DNA from: Syntrophaceae bacterium UBA5761
Lineage (GTDB): Bacteria; Desulfobacterota; Syntrophia; Syntrophales; UBA4778
Assembly (NCBI GenBank): GCA_002418885.1
Contig: DIEZ01000027.1
Span: 11,320 to 21,257, forward strand
Length of the DNA: 9,938 nucleotides
Direction: 5' to 3'
Both the position numbers and the translations under genes were made by a program. The notes under the pieces were generated by a model. It made no database searches. It worked only from the letters and a program-made list of their open reading frames with translations, and had not been told where the DNA came from. Positions 6,876 to 9,938 of this stretch are shown here, piece by piece. Position 1 is the first letter of the stretch. Each line of letters begins with the position of its first letter.

Positions 6876-6957
6876 TTTTAGTCTGCTGAACGGCACGCCT
6901 CGTGCTTTCCCCGGAGGACGTTCCGCCGGGGTATTTGCAGAACTCGGTTCTTTTTTT
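6855..6957 (+). ncRNA. Possible short structured transcript in the divergent region
   Basis: On the plus strand this stretch holds consecutive hairpins: ATTCAA/TTGAAT (6854-6875), GCACG-CCT-CGTGC (6893-6905), CCCCGG-A-GGA/TCC-G-CCGGGG (6909-6931) and AGAAC-TCG-GTTCT (6939-6951), the last running into seven Ts. The minus-strand -10 box lies in the palindrome TTATATAA (6840-6847), which also offers TATAAC on the plus strand with a weak CTGACT box 15 bases upstream. A divergent promoter could therefore make a ~100-base RNA ended by the T-run. No known RNA family is recognised, and the promoter is weak. Confidence 0.25.
6939..6957 (+). terminator. Intrinsic terminator-like hairpin with T-run
   Basis: AGAAC-TCG-GTTCT is a perfect 5-bp stem with a 3-base loop followed by continuous Ts to 6957. 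No plus-strand gene lies upstream for at least 1.3 kb, so the transcript it would end is unclear: a short divergent RNA, or antisense transcription crossing the alcohol dehydrogenase gene. The stem is short. Confidence 0.45.
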
Positions 6958-6964
6958 AATGTTC

Positions 6965-7010
6965 TTGACAGGTTGCATCGGTCGCTGGTAAGTAAACCAA
7001 ATCTAATTTG
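6965..7010 (+). promoter_or_regulatory. Promoter and palindrome upstream of the SCP2 gene
   Basis: A perfect TTGACA (6965-6970) is followed after 18 bases by a poor -10 candidate, TAAGTA (6989-6994). A palindrome CAAAT-CTA-ATTTG (6998-7010) covers the predicted transcription start and stops just before the ribosome site GGAGGAGG (7012-7019). The weak -10 suggests either an activator or a wrong assignment. Confidence 0.4.
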
Positions 7011-7026
7011 TGGAGGAGGGGCCCCA

Positions 7027-7359
7027 ATGCCGGAGACACCAAGAGAGTTCATGGAATTGCTGCAGACTCGGTTCAAAGAGAAACCCGAAGCGGGTAAGGA
7101 CGTAAACGCAGTCTACCAGTTTGTCCTCGAAGGTGAGGACGGTGGTGACTGGTGGATTGACCTCACCGGGGCTCCCGGTGAGGTCGGCGAGGGGAGAAAC
7201 CCGGCGCCGGGATGTACCATCACCATGGCGGCCCCCGATTTTGTGGCCATGATGAAGAAAACGGCGAACCCCGTCGTCCTCTTCATGTCCAAGAAGCTGA
7301 AGGTCGACGGTGACCTCTCGCTCTCTTTGAGGCTCCAGGGGGTCCTCAATCTGCTGTGA
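7027..7359 (+). CDS. Small SCP2-type sterol/lipid carrier domain protein
   Basis: This 110-residue single-domain protein fits the SCP2 fold: helix FMELLQTRFKEKPEAG, strands AVYQFVLEGEDGGDWWIDLTG, CTITMAAPDFVAMMKK at the middle, and the C-terminal KLKVDGDLSLSLRLQGVLNLL typical of the family. Such small proteins bind acyl chains or other lipids in a hydrophobic tunnel and usually have no catalytic activity. There is no signal peptide or membrane segment, so it is cytoplasmic. The ATG at 7027 is supported by GGAGGAGG seven bases upstream; a longer in-frame start at 6973 would overlap the promoter region and lacks such a site. The length is complete for a stand-alone SCP2 domain. The ligand is unknown; neighbouring alcohol dehydrogenase and flavoenzyme genes suggest acyl or alcohol lipids. 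Confidence 0.87.
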   Translation: MPETPREFMELLQTRFKEKPEAGKDVNAVYQFVLEGEDGGDWWIDLTGAPGEVGEGRNPAPGCTITMAAPDFVAMMKKTANPVVLFMSKKLKVDGDLSLSLRLQGVLNLL

Positions 7360-7372
7360 GCGCCGCCGCTCA
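7357..7372. terminator. Palindrome containing both convergent stop codons
   Basis: TGAGCG-CCGC-CGCTCA is a perfect 6-bp inverted repeat. Its left TGA is the stop of the SCP2 gene and its right TCA is the TGA stop of the minus-strand diguanylate cyclase gene. A hairpin here could serve both transcripts. T-runs are poor (ATCTTTCC on the plus side only). Confidence 0.4.
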
Positions 7373-8743
7373 TCTTTCCAGGCCAGGCGTCTTGCCCTTT
7401 TTGTGTTCGTACATCCTTACATCCGCTCGTGACATCAGGCTGTCTATGGTCTCCGGTTCCCCGGGATTATAACGGACGATTCCTATGCTCAGGGAAATAG
7501 TGCCCTCGGCTTTCTCCGTTTTGGCGTTGTGGAGATCGATCTGCCTCTGTAGGCGTTTCCGGATAGTATCGGGCTCGGCCAGCATGTTGTCTTCGGCTAG
7601 GACCGCGAACTCGTCACCCCCGGTGCGGGCTATGATGTCGGCCTTCCGGAAGGTTTTTTTGAGGATGCCGGCCAGTTGGACCAGTTTTTCGTCGCCCGCC
7701 CAGTGGCCGAAGGTATCGTTGATTTTCTTGAGGTTGTCGAGGTCGGCGAAGACTAGGAACAACCCTTTTTTCGACCTCTCGACATTCTTCATCTGCTGTT
7801 CCGCGAGGGTGATAAATCCCCTTCTGTTGTACAGGCCTGTCAGTGGGTCTATGATGGCAAGGGCCCTAATCTCGTCTTCCATCAGTTTGCGTTCGGTGAT
7901 GTCATGCAGTATCCCGTAAAACCCCGCAGGGTTGCCGGAGGAATCTCTTTTTAAGGAAACCGAGCAGTTTACAAAGGCCTTTGTCCCGTCTTTACGGATG
8001 AGTTCCCAGTCGAATGACCGTGCCGGCACACCCGTTCGGTAGACGGTGTTGAAGACCTGAAAAATAGTTCTCGCGTTTTCTTTATCCATAAACTGTCTGT
8101 TGTTCAATCCCAACAGCTCCTCTCGGGAATAGCCGAGGATGCTGGTCATCGATGGGTTCACGAACGTGAGATTGCCCTTCAGGTCGACCTCATAATAACC
8201 CTCCACGATGCTGTTGAGGATCGTGCGGTATTTTTCCTCGCTTTCCCGTAAGGCCTCTTCCGCCTGTTTCCATTCTGTGATGTCTTTCGAGATCACGACG
8301 GCGGCGGCAGTGTTCTCCCCCGAGGGGTTTTTCAGCGGGTTGAAAGTCCGGAGAAAATACCGATCGTCGCGGCCGCTTCGATGCTCCTGCTTTACCGACC
8401 GGCCGTAAGCGAGGACTTCATTGATTACATTCTCGAAGTCCTTCGTCTGCTCCTCCGTATGGAACTCGCCGTAGGTCCTGCCGACGACCTCGACGAGCGT
8501 GAGGCCGAGCCTTGCAAGATGAGCTCTGTTCATGAACAGGTACCGGCAATACCCGTCAACGATGTACATGGAGTCGCTTGCGGACTCTACGATGGCGCTA
8601 TAGATGTCGAAGAGGATTCCTTCGCCCGGGCCGGTTTTTTCTCTGGTCAGGAGAAATTGACTGAGCAACCCCGACAGGTCATAGCCGTACTCAAACAGAC
8701 TTTTCGTCACCATCCTCTTCTTGCGGGGTCTAGTTGGGCACAT
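7370..8743 (-). CDS. PAS-PAS-GGDEF diguanylate cyclase
   Basis: From the ATG at 8743 this is a 457-residue soluble protein. Two PAS sensor domains lie at ~48-160 (IVESASDSMYIVDGYCRYLFMN, ending VVISKDITEW) and ~168-290 (ILNSIVEGYYEVDLKGNLTFVN, ending YGILHDITERK), followed by a GGDEF domain from DPLTGLYNRRGF near 299. FADLDNLKKIND carries the metal-binding aspartate, and RTGGDEF keeps the active motif at 375-379. RKAD, five residues before GGDEF, is the RxxD inhibitory site, so it should make cyclic di-GMP and be inhibited by its product. No transmembrane segment is visible; the ligand of the PAS domains is unknown. The start is uncertain: ATG 8743, ATG 8713 and TTG 8791 are in frame and none has a good ribosome site; TTG 8791 lies inside a palindrome. 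Confidence 0.9.
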   Translation of the reverse strand: MCPTRPRKKRMVTKSLFEYGYDLSGLLSQFLLTREKTGPGEGILFDIYSAIVESASDSMYIVDGYCRYLFMNRAHLARLGLTLVEVVGRTYGEFHTEEQTKDFENVINEVLAYGRSVKQEHRSGRDDRYFLRTFNPLKNPSGENTAAAVVISKDITEWKQAEEALRESEEKYRTILNSIVEGYYEVDLKGNLTFVNPSMTSILGYSREELLGLNNRQFMDKENARTIFQVFNTVYRTGVPARSFDWELIRKDGTKAFVNCSVSLKRDSSGNPAGFYGILHDITERKLMEDEIRALAIIDPLTGLYNRRGFITLAEQQMKNVERSKKGLFLVFADLDNLKKINDTFGHWAGDEKLVQLAGILKKTFRKADIIARTGGDEFAVLAEDNMLAEPDTIRKRLQRQIDLHNAKTEKAEGTISLSIGIVRYNPGEPETIDSLMSRADVRMYEHKKGKTPGLER

Positions 8744-8761
8744 GAGACGGTCGGTTCGAAA

Positions 8762-8794
8762 AAATTCACATATGGTGAATTTGTCTAACAAATT
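8762..8794. promoter_or_regulatory. Two overlapping perfect inverted repeats upstream of the diguanylate cyclase
   Basis: AAATTCAC-ATATG-GTGAATTT (8762-8782) has 8-bp arms, and AATTTGT-CTA-ACAAATT (8778-8794) has 7-bp arms; they share AATTT. They lie 19 to 51 bases before the ATG at 8743, where a promoter and operators would be expected. The repeats are directly visible; no regulator can be named. The AT-rich sequence contrasts with the GC-rich coding DNA. Confidence 0.45.
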
Positions 8795-8971
8795 TTACAG
8801 AACAACACAATATCAAAAATATGGCTCTTTCTCAAAATCACTGTCATAAACCAACTTCAGTCCCAGGAGGTGGTACACTTTTGCTTTGACAGAACTGATA
8901 CAGTTTTAGAGTAACATTGACAGCAGGATCGATTTGTGAGTCGGAGGAATCGGGGAAAGTTAAAAACTTGC
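8795..8971. other. Gene-free gap with repeated TTGACAG motifs
   Basis: No convincing gene. TTGACAG occurs at 8886-8892 and 8917-8923, 31 bases apart, with the small palindrome AACTG-ATA-CAGTT (8893-8905) between them; AAGTT-AAA-AACTT lies at 8957-8969, just past the end of the EVE-like gene. The repeated motif could be a pair of regulator sites or a worn transposon end. Confidence 0.3.
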
Positions 8972-9526
8972 TCAGGAATGGCGTAAACTGAACGGAAAGT
9001 CGTAACCCAGGCAAAGGTGGACAAAAGTTTCGAGCGAACCGTAATGCATCAGGATGTTTTTGTGCTTTTCGGAATGGAGTTTTACGAAATCCCTGTACTC
9101 CGGGTCGAGGTATGAATGCATCTGTGGGACGATCATAACTTCGCCAAAGTACGGCTTGTCCGTGAAGCAGATCAGTCCTCGCGGATCTTCGCTTTTGCCG
9201 CTCCACAATTTCGCGGCCAGTGAAGGATCGTTTGTTTTCATCCGAACAAAAGACGCGGAGACGATCGCACCATCCAGGTAGAAAAGAACAAGATCGTCCG
9301 GGCCCATCGCCTTCCATGTTTCCAGATTATTCCCCTTGCCTTCCTGCACACCCCATGCGTAACATTTTCCGTCGGGATAATGTCGCCGGAGAATATCCGG
9401 CAGGTTCCGATCTCTCGTCCACGACGCAAGGGCGTCGATTTCGTATCCTCCCGCATCCATAGCTGCACTAAAGTTTTCTCTCGCTGCTTCGTCCTCTATC
9501 GGAATGATGAATACGTTTTCCACCAC
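8972..9526 (-). CDS. Stand-alone EVE/PUA-like domain protein
   Basis: This 184-residue protein resembles the EVE/PUA-like N-terminal modules found on some type IV restriction and HNH nucleases: CYAWGV (55-60), an amphipathic stretch to W71, GPDDLVLFYLDGAIVSASFV (75-94), LAAKLW (103-108), and a strand GLICFTD. EVE domains bind modified bases in DNA or RNA. No nuclease or ATPase domain is attached. The C-terminal segment (HKNILMHYGSLETFVHLCLG) looks like a natural end rather than a break. The GTG at 9526 is supported by GGGAG five bases upstream; GTG 9523 is nearly as good. A strong promoter lies at 9608-9637. The family call rests on pattern recognition and should be treated as moderate. Confidence 0.65.
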   Translation of the reverse strand: MVENVFIIPIEDEAARENFSAAMDAGGYEIDALASWTRDRNLPDILRRHYPDGKCYAWGVQEGKGNNLETWKAMGPDDLVLFYLDGAIVSASFVRMKTNDPSLAAKLWSGKSEDPRGLICFTDKPYFGEVMIVPQMHSYLDPEYRDFVKLHSEKHKNILMHYGSLETFVHLCLGYDFPFSLRHS

Positions 9527-9561
9527 TGTTGCTCCCGTAGCTCAACAAGGAATCCCGTTCC

Positions 9562-9590
9562 TCCTCATCCCTTCAACGAAGGGATGAGGA
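9562..9590. repeat. Perfect 13-bp stem-loop in the leader of the EVE-like gene
   Basis: TCCTCATCCCTTC and GAAGGGATGAGGA are perfect complements around the loop AAC. No T-run follows on either strand, so it is not a typical intrinsic terminator. On the minus strand it begins about 10 bases after the predicted transcription start, so it would form a hairpin at the 5' end of the mRNA of the EVE-like gene. It could also be a dispersed palindromic repeat. Confidence 0.6.
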
Positions 9591-9607
9591 AATAACTTTG
9601 CGACAGG

Positions 9608-9637
9608 ATTTTAAGACAGGACGATTTCACATGTCAA
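9608..9637 (-). promoter_or_regulatory. Sigma-70-type promoter of the EVE-like gene
   Basis: On the minus strand TTGACA (9637-9632) is a full consensus match and TAAAAT (9613-9608) matches five of six, with an 18-base spacer. Transcription would start near 9601 and give a ~75-base leader holding the 13-bp stem-loop. Confidence 0.6.
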
Positions 9638-9686
9638 ACGAATAATGCCTATATCCCCCTAGAGGTTTCCTTTCAATCAAGATTAC

Positions 9687-9728
9687 TCATGCACTCAAAC
9701 GACACACCTGAATGTCGTTCAATATCAC
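9687..9728 (-). other. 13-codon frame with a good ribosome site, resembling the start of dCTP deaminase
   Basis: AAGGAG (9741-9736 on the minus strand) lies seven bases before a GTG that reads MILNDIQVCRLSA and stops. The first residues resemble the common N-terminus of dCTP deaminase (MILxDxxI). No continuation is recognisable in any frame, so it may be a leader peptide, a gene remnant or chance. Within it, AACGACA and TGTCGTT (9698-9719) form a 7-bp inverted repeat. Confidence 0.2.
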
Positions 9729-9765
9729 GGCAAAGCTCCTTTTCGGATCACCTTTATCCGTCAGT

Positions 9766-9794
9766 TTGACAGCAATTCTCGGTGAAGGTATTTC
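9766..9794 (+). promoter_or_regulatory. Weak rightward promoter candidate
   Basis: TTGACA (9766-9771) is followed after 17 bases by TATTTC (9789-9794). The -35 is perfect, the -10 poor. It would read out of the window, towards the possible insertion sequence. Confidence 0.25.
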
Positions 9795-9880
9795 GCGCAG
9801 AGGGCAGGGTATTTATGCGGATCAGAAGAATATCTTTCGCGGAATAAGTATTCCTTGGGAGAATATAGCCGCTGATTGCC

Positions 9881-9938
9881 TGTTCCGCTGATGTCGCCAC
9901 CCGATTCCGAAGGAATCCGCCACCCTGTTCCGATTCAA
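9881..9938. mobile_element. Probable end of an IS21-family-like element (partial)
   Basis: Degenerate tandem units of 22-23 bases: TGTTCCG...CGCCACCC (9881-9902), GATTCCG...CGCCACCC (9903-9925), and a third beginning TGTTCCG (9926-9932) cut by the window edge. CCGCTGATTGCC just upstream (9869-9880) looks like a worn fourth copy. IS21-family elements carry several internal transposase-binding repeats at each end, and this TTCCG/GCCACC pattern resembles those ends. The second unit also forms GATTCC-GAA-GGAATC. No transposase gene is inside the window, so the call is provisional. Confidence 0.5.

Larger units (their letters stand above)
9527..9880. other. Gene-poor intergenic region left of the possible insertion sequence
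   Basis: About 350 bases without a convincing protein gene. It holds the leader and promoter of the EVE-like gene, a 13-bp stem-loop, a short dCTP-deaminase-like frame, a weak rightward promoter, and the palindrome GGAATA-AG-TATTCC (9841-9854) flanked by two GAATAT copies (9828-9833, 9861-9866). Base composition is more AT-rich than the genes to the left. Confidence 0.5.

Noticed and set aside
8844..9317. 157-codon minus-strand frame overlapping the EVE-like gene and continuing past its stop
   Set aside because: Considered as a frameshifted C-terminus. Its upstream part is a shadow of the EVE-like gene and its tail has no recognisable similarity; the EVE-like protein already ends naturally.
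9530..9546. GCTCCCGTAGCTCAAC, which resembles the 5' end of a tRNA-Arg gene
   Set aside because: No D-arm completion, anticodon arm, T-loop or matching acceptor end follows. The stretch also overlaps the ribosome site of the EVE-like gene, so a 16-base match is best treated as chance.
9562..9590. The 13-bp stem-loop as an intrinsic terminator or a CRISPR-type repeat
   Set aside because: No T-run on either strand and only one copy in the window.

Overview
The window looks like chromosomal DNA from a GC-rich (roughly 57-58%), probably anaerobic bacterium. The AmmeMemoRadiSam proteins, the large membrane spermidine-synthase-like protein and the lipid and alcohol enzymes fit a Desulfobacterota/Syntrophobacteria-type genome, but no sequence feature proves the lineage. 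Nine protein genes are well supported, in four transcriptional blocks.

Region 1 (1-3729, plus strand). An exported Memo-AMMECR1 fusion (components B and A of the AmmeMemoRadiSam system in one chain) is followed 22 bases later by a membrane protein whose spermidine-synthase-like domain lies between two sets of transmembrane helices. The window opens on TGATG, so an upstream gene may end inside the start of this unit; the radical-SAM partner of the system would be the natural candidate. This pair is the least understood system in the window.

Region 2 (3730-5640, plus strand). An exported SYLF/Ysc84 lipid-binding protein is followed 19 bases later by an FMN enzyme of the nitronate monooxygenase/FabK type. 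The pair looks like an operon. A short palindrome sits just before the first ribosome binding site.

Region 3 (5641-7359). A zinc alcohol dehydrogenase on the minus strand converges on region 2. A divergent intergenic region of about 275 bases separates it from a small SCP2-type lipid carrier on the plus strand. That region holds a good minus-strand promoter with an inverted repeat around its -35 box, a possible 14-codon leader peptide, a series of hairpins ending in a T-run terminator, and a TTGACA box with a palindrome near the predicted start of SCP2 transcription.

Region 4 (7357-9938, minus strand). A two-PAS diguanylate cyclase with an intact GGDEF motif and inhibitory site converges on the SCP2 gene; both stop codons lie at the ends of one palindrome. 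Two overlapping perfect inverted repeats precede the cyclase gene. Next comes a stand-alone EVE/PUA-like protein with its own strong promoter and a 13-bp hairpin at the start of its leader. The last 400 bases hold no convincing gene. They end in degenerate 22-23-base repeats that resemble the multi-repeat end of an IS21-family element, so an insertion sequence probably continues past the right edge.

Taken together, regions 2 and 3 suggest envelope-lipid and fatty-acid or alcohol metabolism, region 4 second-messenger signalling and accessory DNA, and region 1 an exported redox or modification system of unknown function. No rRNA, complete tRNA or CRISPR array is visible.
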